Shown here: piece after piece, positions 54,309 to 64,000 of the stretch
How positions within the stretch are numbered: the stretch's first letter is position 1
How the letters are laid out: every line of letters begins with the position of its first letter
NCBI GenBank assembly: GCA_020746875.1
Contig: JAGTJL010000008.1
Location: 186,001 to 250,000, forward strand
DNA length: 64,000 bases
Reading direction: 5' to 3'
Origin: Rhexocercosporidium sp. MPI-PUGE-AT-0058
Taxonomy: Eukaryota > Ascomycota > Leotiomycetes > Helotiales
Program-made: the position numbers and the translations under genes
Notes under the pieces: generated by a model
What the model saw: only the letters and a program-made list of their open reading frames with translations
Told to the model about the DNA's origin: nothing
Databases searched by the model: none

Positions 54309-56393
54309 TCATACATCAGATGTTTCCATATCCGCCTCCTTTGCTTTCTTCACGCTCCCCCATCCCAACCCCAAACTGAAGAGAACACCCATAGCCGCCA
54401 AAGACGCAATCAGATAGAAGACATGATTGAGGGCTTCATTATAAGACATGATGACACCGGGAACCGAATTGATTGAGATGATGTGCCTAAAGTCTCTAGC
54501 GCCGGCGGCAGTGACCTCCCCATAACTGACCCCAGGAGCGTGGGTCTTGACGGCACCATGAAGACCACTGTTGAAGACAGCCTGAGCGATGGCGAGGGAG
54601 ATCGAGCCGCCTATGGATTGACCGAGCATTAGGATAGACATGCTGACTGGGTGTTCGATTTTCGGCAGAGTGTTTTGGACAGCTATCATTGGCTTCAAGA
54701 GAGTCAGCAAAATTGGAGGGATGAGGCAAAAATGAGATGGTAATCACCATTTGAAAAGCACAACCGCGACCAGTTCCACTGATTATCTGGTAGCAAACCC
54801 ATGCAGCAGTTGCACTGGTAGGCGTGAATGTACTCATCAACCCAGTGCCGATGGTATTGAATGTCGAGCCAAATATCGTGAAAGGCAGATAATATCCAAC
54901 TTTCGAGACTACATACAATCAGAAAGTTTCAAAAAAAAAAAAATTTAAATAAAGAGAAATGGCGTACCTGCGACACCAGAGACACCGGCAAAGACCACTT
55001 GACTTAAAATTCCAGGAAGTGCATACGCCCCACTCAAGCTAGGCGATATGCCTCGTACTGCTTGAAAGTAAATCGACATATAATACGCCTGTCCCATCAA
55101 ACTTCCAAAAAGAAAAAAAGATGACATTGTTGCACTCCAAACGATTCGTTTCCCGACCATTGCGAGAGGGATCATCGCTTCGTCACCTTTTTTATTCTCC
55201 CAGGCTAGAAACACTGCCATCAGGCCTGCCGCACCGCAGAATAGACCAATGACCGTTGCGCTCTTCCAAGGATACGAGACACCACCCCACTGCAGTGCTA
55301 ACAGAAACATCACTACTGTGGGGGCAAAGAGTGAGAAGCCGATTACATCGAGCTCATGGAAAAGCGAAGGCAAACTATGTTTCAACCTCAGGGCTATGTC
55401 GCCTCTGATGTCGGGAATGTGAACGAGCACGATACAAAGAGCGACTATTGCACCAATAGGAAGGTTGATATAAAAGCCTAGTAAGAGTCAGTCGAAACAA
55501 TCAGCCAATTGTCGGAGGTTAACCAACACCATCTCCATGTTGTGTACTGAGTCAGTAACCCACCTAATACCGGTCCGACCACAGTGCCAAGCAAACCGAC
55601 TGAAGTTGTTAGTTTTGTACACGAATGAGGTCGGATTCACACTTACCTGACATCATAAAGCCCATGTACGCTGTGGAATATGTCAGTTAGTGACACACAA
55701 CAAAACGGTTATACTCACTTGCTCGCTTTTCTAATGGGACACATGCGGACAATATTGTAAGCCCTCCCGTCGATAGGCCAGCGCCTCCAATTCCTGCAAC
55801 TGCGCGGCCGATGATGAACAAGTTTGAAGATTGAGCCACGGCACAGAGTAATGAACCAAGTTCGAAGAGACCCAAGAAGAATATGTAGGTAAACTGAAAA
55901 GTCCGTTAGTAAAATGGAGTCAGTAGCCAAAAGATTGCAACCTTTGAGTTGAGTTTTTGAAATATTTTTCCAGTCAAAGGTTGGAAGGATGCGCTTTTGG
56001 TTGATTAGTTATTTACTTATAAACCCTCAATTAAATTACCTCGTCAGAAGGTAGGCACTTCCATACCACCCCACATCACCAAGGGAATGAAAGTCACTGG
56101 TAATTTTTGGAACGGCCTTTGAAGTGTCAGCAGTTGGTATTGAGCAGCACGAAGATGTGATCCGACAGTGCACTGGGAGAGTTTCAACATACCGTCACAA
56201 TAATAGTGGTATCGAGAAGCATGGTGAACATAGACAAGGAGACTACGCCCGCGACGAGCAGTAGTTTGATACCTGATATGTATTCGTCATTCTGGGCCGA
56301 AGTCTCGTCTGACAGTTGCACTTGAAGTTCTGTTTTCTTGTTTTCGGGTGGAGGTTCGCATTCCCTTGGTGGTGCAGGCTCGGTGGTTCCCAT
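54309..56393 (-). CDS. MFS multidrug-type efflux transporter (DHA2-like), about 565 aa, 9 exons
   Basis: Predicted 14-helix drug:H+ antiporter of the plasma membrane, the type that exports toxins or fungicides. First Met in frame is at 56393 ([16 protein letters not shown]; the frame is open before it without ATG). Nine exons can be read: a leader with the first helix ending LLDTTIIVT, then [137 protein letters not shown] onward, [14 protein letters not shown] onward, and [10 protein letters not shown] to the end. [10 protein letters not shown] is antiporter motif C and [11 protein letters not shown] is the usual helix-4 segment. Several acceptors are AAG. It sits directly downstream of the Zn2Cys6 regulator on the same strand. 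Confidence 0.88.
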
Positions 56394-56911
56394 TTCGCTC
56401 AAATTACTCTGTTCGCTCGCATGGCCCAGGGTTGCGACGTTGTTTTCGTGTCTAGGGCTAGTATGCTAATCAACAATTGCCGGTTGACATAGAGGAACTC
56501 CTGCGGCAGCGATCGTCCGGAATGGGAGAAAGACTTGGCACAATGAGAACGAGAGCAGACAGGAATGCACGCCTTCTCCGTATATAGGTACTTCGAAGTA
56601 TATCTATATAGGCCGACGGAGGTACCAGGGCTGGGCAAAACATGGGTTGAACCAACCAAACACTCAGATTCCCTTGTTCTGCCGAAGGCGGTGGAACATA
56701 ACTTTTACCCCTGGCACCTCCGGACATTGAAGCGTCAGCCAGAACCATCGGCGTGTGGTGGATACTGCATGCCAATCGGGCTGGCGATTGGATTGAACGG
56801 AGCCGGAGCAGGAGACACGGGCTTGGAAGTGTCGAGTTCAGCTCCTGCTCCGTTCCCGTAACAAAATGCGCCCAAGGAATATTTCTTAATTATTACGACC
56901 GGACTTCTCGA
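56394..56911. promoter_or_regulatory. Promoter region of the MFS gene
   Basis: 518 bp between the regulator's stop and the transporter's ATG. An imperfect inverted pair of GGAGCxGGAGC-type sequence lies at about 56800-56852 (GGAGCCGGAGCAGGAG and CTCCTGCTCCG). CGG-containing sites for a Zn2Cys6 factor are plausible here, but none was proven. Confidence 0.4.
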
Positions 56912-59132
56912 TTAGTATTCCCAGGGGCCGATGATATCTTTCATCCACGCGTCATCCATGTAGCCCATGAATTCGCCCCCATTCAAGTCAAACATCTCGT
57001 TGATCGGAACTTCAGAGGCACGTGACTCGCCTTCTTGAGAAGACATGCCCGGGATCGCTTTCTCCACAAACATTTTTATCCAACTCATCTTTTTCGCACT
57101 TTGCGAGAATATGTCGAGTCTTTCTGTGGTGCTTGGGTCAAGATCAAGTGCTGCTTTAGCTTCGAACAATATCGTAGAGAGCTTTCCTAGTACTTTGGGC
57201 AAGCTGATCAGTTCGCGTAACCAAGCTATGTTCCAATCTGGATGGTCAAAGGTTGAAAGCATCTGAAGGATGCTCAAGTTCCAGGTCAACTCCATGTGCA
57301 GCTTGATTGGCATGCAATGGTACTTGCTAGCTGCTATGTTGAGGAATCCATCGGAGAAAGCTCGCACAGCTTCCGAGCACGCGAAAAGGTATTCCAGACG
57401 GCTGAAATCCCGAATCGTGAATGCTGAGAAGCGTTCGGACCTTGCTAGACCAATTTTGTAAAGCGATACCTCGAGGCTGTGATAATGCAAGAGTAAGAAA
57501 GCTAGATAGGAAGTCAGCCACAGCTCGGCAAAGGAGGAATTAGACGTTTTTCTTACGATTGCTCTCCATCTCAGCCAAAATCTCGGACCGTAAAGTCTTT
57601 ATCTCAACTTCCAAAGATTTCAAGTAGAGGACTGGCGGCGCAACATGTGAGTGCCCTTCCGATGCACCATGCCATGGGTTTTGATATATCTTCTCAGACA
57701 TCTTCTGCAGCTTGATCAACGCAACAGCATATTTATCATGACGGTGATGGCCAGATTTAGAAATTATGGTACAGCATTCGTCTAGGTATGAACTCCATTT
57801 TGCTGTCTCTATCCGCTGGAAAAATGACCCAACTCTGAGAGGTGTGAGGGATGATCTCGTCAATCGCAATTGATAACTTACATAGACGTGAGAAACCAAT
57901 ATCCCAGAGCTGCTCGCCGCTCCTCAATAAGACGTACTGAAGCATGCACGGGTTTCAATGTGTCGATGCATTGTTCTCTGGCTTTCGCCCAGTCGCGAAT
58001 GGCGGCATCAAAGAACCCTCGTGTGTCCTTAGCAAGGGGCTTCATCAAACGGAGATCGGCGACCAGTGTGGAAGCTAGAGATATCAAAGATGTAAGCTGA
58101 GGAATATTGAAGAAGTGATGATAACACCTGTTATAATTGCTTCAGCACGTTGCTCGGATCATGTAGGAAAGTCTCATGAAAAGAAAGGGGTCACACCAGC
58201 CGGCATAGGTCAAGATCGCGAGCAGTATATCCAAGTTTCTTTCCCCATTAACCACCACCCTATCTGCAATCTGCTGCATGAGCAACCTTCCAAGCCTGAA
58301 CTGATTCGGCGAGTCTCGAGAACTGACTGCCATGATTGCCGTTAGAAGTGAAGGCTGATCCTTGCGCATTGTACCGACGGTCGCAGAATTCGGGATACTT
58401 ATGAACGGGAAATTGGGATTCATTTCATCTTTAAAGATATGCAACAACTTTTCTGGATTTTCAGCTCCAAAATCGACGCCATTTATATTGAATCCTGGTT
58501 GGGGAACCGTGTCAGGCGCGTCGATGGCGGGGTTGTACGATCCGATCAGTGCGAATCTCTGCCGAATGGTACCTCCTCGTAGCAGTCTCTCGTCCCAATG
58601 TTCGGCATTTTCTGAAAAGTAGAGATCGGGATTCGTGAGATGAGACTGCTGTTGGGGAGTCTCAAAAGATGGATGAATGATAGTCGGCATTCTAGAAATC
58701 AGTGGTGGGGTCACCTCGGTCGTCTTTGTAGCAGGATGCGACGATGCCTGGAGCAAGGTGACGATACCGTCTAGCCTCTCTTCCAGTTTCTCAACGCGAT
58801 GTTTGGCAAGATGGCTATGGCCGACAGTCAGATGGATGATAGACAAAATGAAGCCTTTTAGACTTACTCGACTTCCAGGGCTTTCCTTTTCCGAGGATGA
58901 GTACGAGCCCGTGGCGGGGCTGGCTCGCATGGCCTTTGCAGTCGACTGCATCTGCTTGATGTCAGCTCTACCTGTCTTTGAGTAGCGAATGCATCGAGTA
59001 CCTTTCACAGCTACTCAAGGACAAGCCACCAGAGACGCATTTTGCCTTCGCCCGAGCACAGCTCACACATGCTCGCACGGAGTCTTGGGAGGTTCCTGGC
59101 TCTGAAGCCGGGCTTGATTGATGTGTGTCCAT
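56912..59132 (-). CDS. Zn2Cys6 fungal transcription factor, 648 aa, 6 exons
   Basis: Exons 59132-59002, 58951-58868, 58814-58197, 58127-57882, 57834-57557 and 57501-56912 sum to 649 codons with matching phases. The start MDTHQSSPASEPGTSQDSV leads into a full Zn2Cys6 cluster: CVSCARAKAKC and, rebuilt across intron 1, CERCSRLQRPC, followed by a basic linker (RTHPRKRK) and a coiled-coil dimerisation helix (HRVEKLEERLDGIVTLLQ). The C-terminal part has the fungal-specific regulatory middle region (FPFISIPNSATVGTMRKDQPSLLTAIMAVSS, RLLMQQIADRVVVNGERNLDILLAILTYAGW). It probably binds CGG half-sites as a dimer. Standing head-to-tail with an efflux transporter suggests that it controls that gene, but no target is shown. 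Confidence 0.9.
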
Positions 59133-59934
59133 CTTCTTGAAGGTCGAAGAAGAACTTCATTCCAAGATCTTGTAACGACGGTGCTAGTGAATAAAGGGTG
59201 GTGTTGGAGAAATCTTCTCCAAGTGTTGGACAACAGAATGAAGTGTTGATACGCAAAGGAAGCCACAAAATAGGAATGATGACTAATCTCCCTCGGATGA
59301 TCCACCCATCCATCACCTGTCGAATGGAGAGATGGAAATGGAGGGAAACGGATGGCTTGGGGGGAGTCATGCATCGCACGAGAAATGGAGTTACTGGTCA
59401 AACTGTACAAGGGAACTTCAGATCCAACAGTCTAGAGACTAAAGTCCATTGACATCACGTGATATAAGAGACAATAAGAAGGGACCGATATTGCGTCTCT
59501 TTCTTACTGGGATGTCCGTCTGCGCCTGCCAAAGTGCACTTGTACTTATTATTATACGTTTTTAACCGTATATTAATCTTAGTTAGTCCGAACACTATTT
59601 GCGTTCGCCCTAATCTCGCCCTTAGCAAGCTCATTGTATTTATAATATAATAATATTACGTTATGTTATTGATTTCACATCACGCCTATAAAAGAAGCCT
59701 CGTACCGCAGATTTCTAGTGTTAGAGGGAATAAGTAGGTTCGACAACCCTGTAGGGAGTTAGACCTCGAATAGTCGTTGTTCCTTTCTCTCGGCATTGAC
59801 TAGTGTCTCCTTATGAGTAGCATTTGGTTCAATGGAGGACAAATTAGCTCGCCAATTGACCATTCTTCATGCGCTATTCTATTGCGCTCCACATGTTCCA
59901 GTTCAAAGATGCTGCGAATATACTTCTATTTTGT

Positions 59935-60285
59935 ACCCTCTCCAGTGGCAGCAACGTTCTCCTTGGCAGGAATCTATTTCTCCCATACCTAATCTAACAA
60001 CGTTTCGTCTTCTAGATATTCGGCTAGATGCTCATCGTCGTAGAGGAAAGTGCCGTTCCAGTCTTTCACACTTGCATGGACGATGTCGATGCTAAGTTCT
60101 GGGTGGTTTTTCCGCAATAAATCCTATTTGGTGAACTTTGGGAATCCTAGCTTGTGCTTCTTGAATAGAAATTTTACTACAACTGAGTGTCCCCCACCTT
60201 CCTCAACTTGGATCCGCTTGATGTGATCTTATATATCATCCAAACTGAGATCAGACAAGGCCATCGGCTGGGTTTGTCGCAGCGA
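59935..60285 (-). pseudogene. Unrecognised coding remnant with in-frame stops
   Basis: One frame reads ALSDLSLDDI, stop, DHIKRIQVEEGGGHSVVVKFLFKKHKLGFPKFTK, stop, DLLRKNHPELSIDIVHASVKDWNGTFLYDDEHLAEYLEDETLLD, stop, VWEK, stop, IPAKENVAATGEG. The composition is clearly protein-like while the stops are TAA or TAG, each one C-to-T or G-to-A step from Gln or Trp codons. Probably a gene killed by C-to-T mutation, perhaps part of a transposable element. Family not recognised. Confidence 0.5.
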
Positions 60286-61733
60286 CATATGCTGTATCGG
60301 ACAAGAGCTGCGTTTTAATATCCGTGTGCACCAGGGAAGTTTCCCAACGCTCACTCACGTTCCGTTTCTATCTCTCCCTCGTTTTCTGCGCCGTCGCTCA
60401 TGTTGTAAATCCACATAACGAATGCTGAGAACTCGACGGCATTGATGGCAAGGGGAGCAATCTTGTGCCCTGCAAAGGCCAAATGTTCGCGAAAGAGAGC
60501 TGAGTGCAATTATTGTCAGCGGGTCCTGATACAAATTGAAGTTTGTTTTTCCGGGCCAACAACAATGGATACCGTTTTTGGAGACGTTAGTACTCTCGTC
60601 AAAATTAGACTCTTGAACGTGATACAGTAGGGAATCGACTTCAAAAAGAAGATGAGGCATGGTTGGTCTCTTACAAGACGCTTCCGGCGCCAAGCATAAA
60701 AGTGCAACAATGAAGCTCGGATATGATGCCTGGTAGGATGTTTCTATTTATCCTCTTTCCACCTTGATGTTCATTTTGCTTTGACAAATTGGGCAAAGTG
60801 AGGGAGAGTGACGTCTGTTTATTCGCGGCGATTGAACTTGCCAATTCTTTCCTTGCATATGCGTTGCATTGTATCTGGCTTTCATGATCCTCATGGTCGC
60901 GTTCGCACTCAAAGAGTGATTTCGCCTTCCTCTTTCGACTCATCATCGTAGAAGAAAGCGTGGATTAAGCCGTAGTATAAATTGAAAGGAGAACTCAAGG
61001 ATAAAAATTTGTATTTATTAAATAAAGAAAGGCTAGAAAATAACGATAAACAGAAGCGAGATTACATGGTGGGAGTAAACATCATCTGACCATAAGTTAT
61101 TGCGAGCAATTCACGCCTCTGCGGCCAAATCTTTTACCTTGTTAGCACCGACAAAATGATACTAGCTAGTTTCCCTCTTTAAGTGCCCCATTCTGTTATA
61201 GTTTGTAGAAAGGGAAAATATATGCGACCGTGTTGATCATACTGCGTGATAAGAATGAGGGCTACCTTAACGCTGGTGGACTGTTTAAAAAAACGCTACG
61301 GAACGCTAATATTTCAGACCTCCATATGTGAAGTCAGCCAATTCATATGTGACAGTCTCTTGATAGAAGTATAAAGCCGTTGATTTCCCAAATTACTAGA
61401 ATCCGTCATCCTTCCACCGCAAAAATCGGATTGGCACGTGATCTGCATATTCTACGTGCTTTTCTTCTATTCTTTCTTGTAGCTCGACATGTCCCATATT
61501 ACAAAACGGTTTATCAAATATCATCAAGTCTAGCGCTTCGAAGATACCCCTGGTCCCAATTCTAGAGTGTTCTTGGCAACTACCATCGCTGTATTCCCAC
61601 ATTCAATCCGCATTCTGTGTCTTCACTAGGCTTAGAATCACGCAAAAATCAGTTAAAAATCCTCTGCAACCAAGACGGTGCCACCATTGAGGAACCTGCA
61701 TTCGGAAATAGTATCGGGTGTTTCACACAGACC

Positions 61734-62009
61734 TAGCCATGGGTAGATCCGGGTAGAAATCGTGGGGAGGGCTCGGGTACCCAAAAACATACCCTTTCAA
61801 AAATACATCCTTTCTGGTTGCGGGTATGGCTAACTTTGAATCCCTAATAATGTTCCGAAAGCCAGTAGAATACCCAGTTAGGATTATGGTGGCGCTGCCC
61901 GTCAAGTATAGTACCTAGTCTGCCGAAGACTCTGTCGAGGGGTCTTCGGATTGAAACGGCCGGGTCTGTACCCGGGAAGCGTTAGGTTGGCCGGGTATAG
62001 TAGCCAACC
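61734..62009. repeat. Cluster of short inverted repeats with GGGTA motifs
   Basis: Three adjacent hairpins: 61923-61930 with 61942-61949 (8-bp stem), 61960-61965 with 61970-61975 (6-bp stem, 4-nt loop) and 61985-61991 with 62003-62009 (7-bp stem). Upstream, TAGCCAT (61734-61740) is mirrored by ATGGCTA (61826-61832), and CGGGTA/TACCC motifs recur across the stretch. Possibly the end of a DNA transposon or MITE. Confidence 0.45.
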
Positions 62010-62477
62010 CTGCTCTTAGAGTTCGGCTGTAGCCGATCTTCCGATTAAGGTTCGCGACGAACTGTCTTCATGGGTGAATTGACTCGTCCCCAGATGGCCA
62101 GGAGTGATGGCAGAGTGTAAACGTGTACAGTATGCCTGCCGTCTAGGAACTTTCAAATTTGTGACTGTCTCCGGTGTTTGTCCACAACGATGGTGGTTAA
62201 TGTTTTTGTCACAAGGTCAATGATGAGAATGAATTTTACGGTACTAAAAGAATTCGAATGAAGAAACAAACACCACTTGACAAGTCTCACGTGGAAACAT
62301 CAAAGGGGGTACAACCAGTAGAGGGCAATTTCGATGCTATTCGCTGTCGAATATGAGTTATGACTTCTAAATTGCGCGTCTCGTAATTATGCATTTCGTT
62401 GATATTTCCCCATGGTATCGTAACCTTGTCCCGTCCAACCAAATAACTCCTATGTCCCCAGCCGTCCTTTGCGACGA

Positions 62478-63944
62478 TTAAAATGCAGCGCCAATGAAAA
62501 TCTCTTCCCCAATACTTTTCTGCAAACTCCTCAAAGATTTGATTGGCGAAACCCTTCTACTCTGGGGTGAATAATCAGTCCTGTAAATGTCTGGCTCACT
62601 CGGTCTCCTCCTTGACCCAAGTGAAGATTCAATTACGGATTTAGTGCCTGTAGATCCCGAGACTGATAGCCAGCGCTCGATCTTCGCGGTTGCGGGCTCG
62701 TTCACTTGGTCCAGAAGGGATTTATTCGTCGGGCCTGATGGTGGTACCACTCTGGATGAAGCAGGTGGTGGGAGAGGAAGCGTTAAATGAGGTAACGTCG
62801 ATGAAGACTTCCGTAGCAATAGTGGTAGAGGGTACGACAAAGCGGGTAAAGTTCCTTCTTTGTCGATCGTGAATATTGGTCGAATAGAGGCTCCGATGGG
62901 TTTGGGATTTACAGGTCTGGATGGTTCGTCATAGGATACCTGACCAAAACCAAAAGCCGATGGTGCAGGCCGAGGGGACAGGTTGCTCGGGCGTGTTGGA
63001 GAATGGATGCTTGGTGATGTGGGCGCAATACTGGTAGTATCAGACACTGACCAGAAAGAATGAATTTGCCGGCGATTAAGTGGTGGTGGTGCATCCCTTT
63101 GTGGCTTTTCCGGGACATTTGGCGGCGTCTCCGGTCTACGGGTCTGCATGGTAGAAAATGTGGTCATTGGTTTAGATTCTGCCCGGTAGTAGGATCCTAG
63201 GGAGATAGATGAGGACTGAGACTTCAGTGAGTGCTGTTGATCTTCATATATATTGGGATACGAGATGGGACCTCTCAAGCTGCGGTCATAATATCGGGGG
63301 ACCATTTTGCTGGGAAGTGTGCGGGATCGTTTGATACCCGGGTGGAAAAGAGGGTGAGCGTCGACTCCAGCGACAGTGGCAATACTGATTCGAGTCAATA
63401 GAGTGGCTGGAGCGGAAGAAGGCTGGTGCGAAGCGGCTGGTGTTTGTAGAACTGGTGTTCGGACAAAGATGCTGCCCTTTGCTGTAAACGGTGTATAATA
63501 CCCCTCCTTCAACGTATCGTCCTTTGGTCGAAACGCCCGAGCTTCTGTGACCTCTTTTCGCCCTTCTTCAATATCCTCCCGAAACCTTCGGCTCGCTTTT
63601 TGTGTGTAACGGCGATGGAAAAAATATGCAAGTAGTCCAACGAAAGACAAAACAATAGTTCCAACTAAAAGCATGATGATAAGACGCTCGCGATTGGTCT
63701 GTGATCGGATGCTGTTTGTCTGTGTTGAGTCGAGGACCTGCAGAATATATTAGGCATCAGAGACGGAGAAACAAGACGAACATTGATGCCTCGAGGGTTG
63801 TTCCTTTCAGTGACAGTGAAGAAGACTTACATTCGTGGGAACTTTTGTTGGCTCGGCCTTTTTCTGATAGAGTGTGCCGGAGGAGCTCGAGGGAAAGGCT
63901 CTGAGCGAGCCCAGCAGCTTTGCGGATCCAAGAATAGCAGACAT
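62478..63944 (-). CDS. Single-pass membrane protein with disordered Pro/Ser-rich tail, 457 aa
   Basis: Exon 1 63944-63831 (MSAILGSAKLLGSLRAFPSSSSGTLYQKK) and exon 2 63737-62478 join in phase 0 over a 93-nt intron. One strong membrane helix (LIIMLLVGTIVLSFVGLLAYFFHRRY, residues about 57-80) is followed by basic residues, so the long C-terminal part should face the cytosol if the N-terminus is outside. That part is rich in Ser, Pro and Thr with many PxxP and SP sites (TPPNVPEKPQRDAPPPLNRR, SIAPTSPSIHSPTRPSNLSPRP), suggesting a disordered, phosphorylated, SH3-binding tail. The leader is amphipathic and basic, so mitochondrial targeting is an alternative. No family recognised. Confidence 0.7.
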
Positions 63945-64000
63945 GGTGGAACTTATATCTAAAGGCGACTAAAGGACGGAAAGGTGTTGAAGTGAATGTG

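Larger units (their letters stand above)
59133..62477. other. AT-rich region with coding and mobile-element debris, 3.3 kb
   Basis: No intact gene. Contains an AT-rich stretch with a TATAAAAG element (59600-59700), a stop-broken coding remnant (about 59935-60285) and hairpins with GGGTA motifs (61730-62010). A minus-strand frame at 60671-60946 (MMSRKRKAKSLFECERDHED) is unrecognised. Confidence 0.5.

Noticed and set aside
58981..59003. A 7-nt insertion breaking the zinc cluster (CER...CIRYSKTG)
   Set aside because: A normal 50-nt intron gives a complete CERCSRLQRPC, so the gene is intact.

Overview
The window is nuclear DNA of a filamentous ascomycete (Pezizomycotina; Leotiomycetes is my best guess, from the style of the small conserved proteins, but unproven). 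The evidence is short spliceosomal introns of about 43-134 nt with GTAAGT/GTGAGT-type donors and CTAAC/CTGAC branch sites, a fungal Mediator subunit (MED7), a fungal LAMTOR1/Meh1 protein, HeLo, 2EXR, DUF4419, Zn2Cys6 and phiA-like families, and no operons. Most genes had to be rebuilt by joining open frames across introns; exon limits in the entries were placed by eye.

Layout. 1-4.5 kb: two membrane-protein genes on the minus strand, the second a 1137-residue protein with a long coiled coil. 5-7.5 kb: a PAP2 lipid phosphatase and MED7, divergent. 8-14.7 kb: a 56-residue Cys-rich ORF, a secreted phiA-like wall protein, a type-B carboxylesterase with an N-myristoylation motif, and a small membrane protein. 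14.8-23.6 kb: a HeLo-pseudokinase gene beside a six-exon gene for a 2132-residue kinase-SEL1-ankyrin-TPR protein; together they look like a signalling or cell-death pair and are the most interesting part of the window. 24-28.8 kb: a secreted Ser/Thr-rich protein, MEH1/LAMTOR1, and a 110-residue Cys-containing protein. 28.8-32.3 kb: no convincing gene.

32-47 kb is a gene-poor accessory stretch. It holds F-box proteins (one with an RPEL-like motif, then a local family of divergent F-box paralogues sharing GW(L/F)xPT, PGPxxL and WYYG signatures), a 2H phosphoesterase, a 59-residue Cys ORF, a kinase pseudogene with three in-frame TAG codons, a 46-nt poly(C) tract and a 2EXR protein. 47.6-53.3 kb: a DUF4419 gene with two homopolymer frameshifts, an M81/MlrC-type metallopeptidase and a decayed sugar-transporter gene. 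54.3-59.1 kb: a multidrug-type MFS transporter and a Zn2Cys6 transcription factor in tandem on the same strand, a typical efflux/regulator pair. 59.1-62.4 kb: AT-rich DNA with a decayed coding remnant and a cluster of GGGTA-containing hairpins, probably mobile-element debris. The window closes with a single-pass membrane protein.
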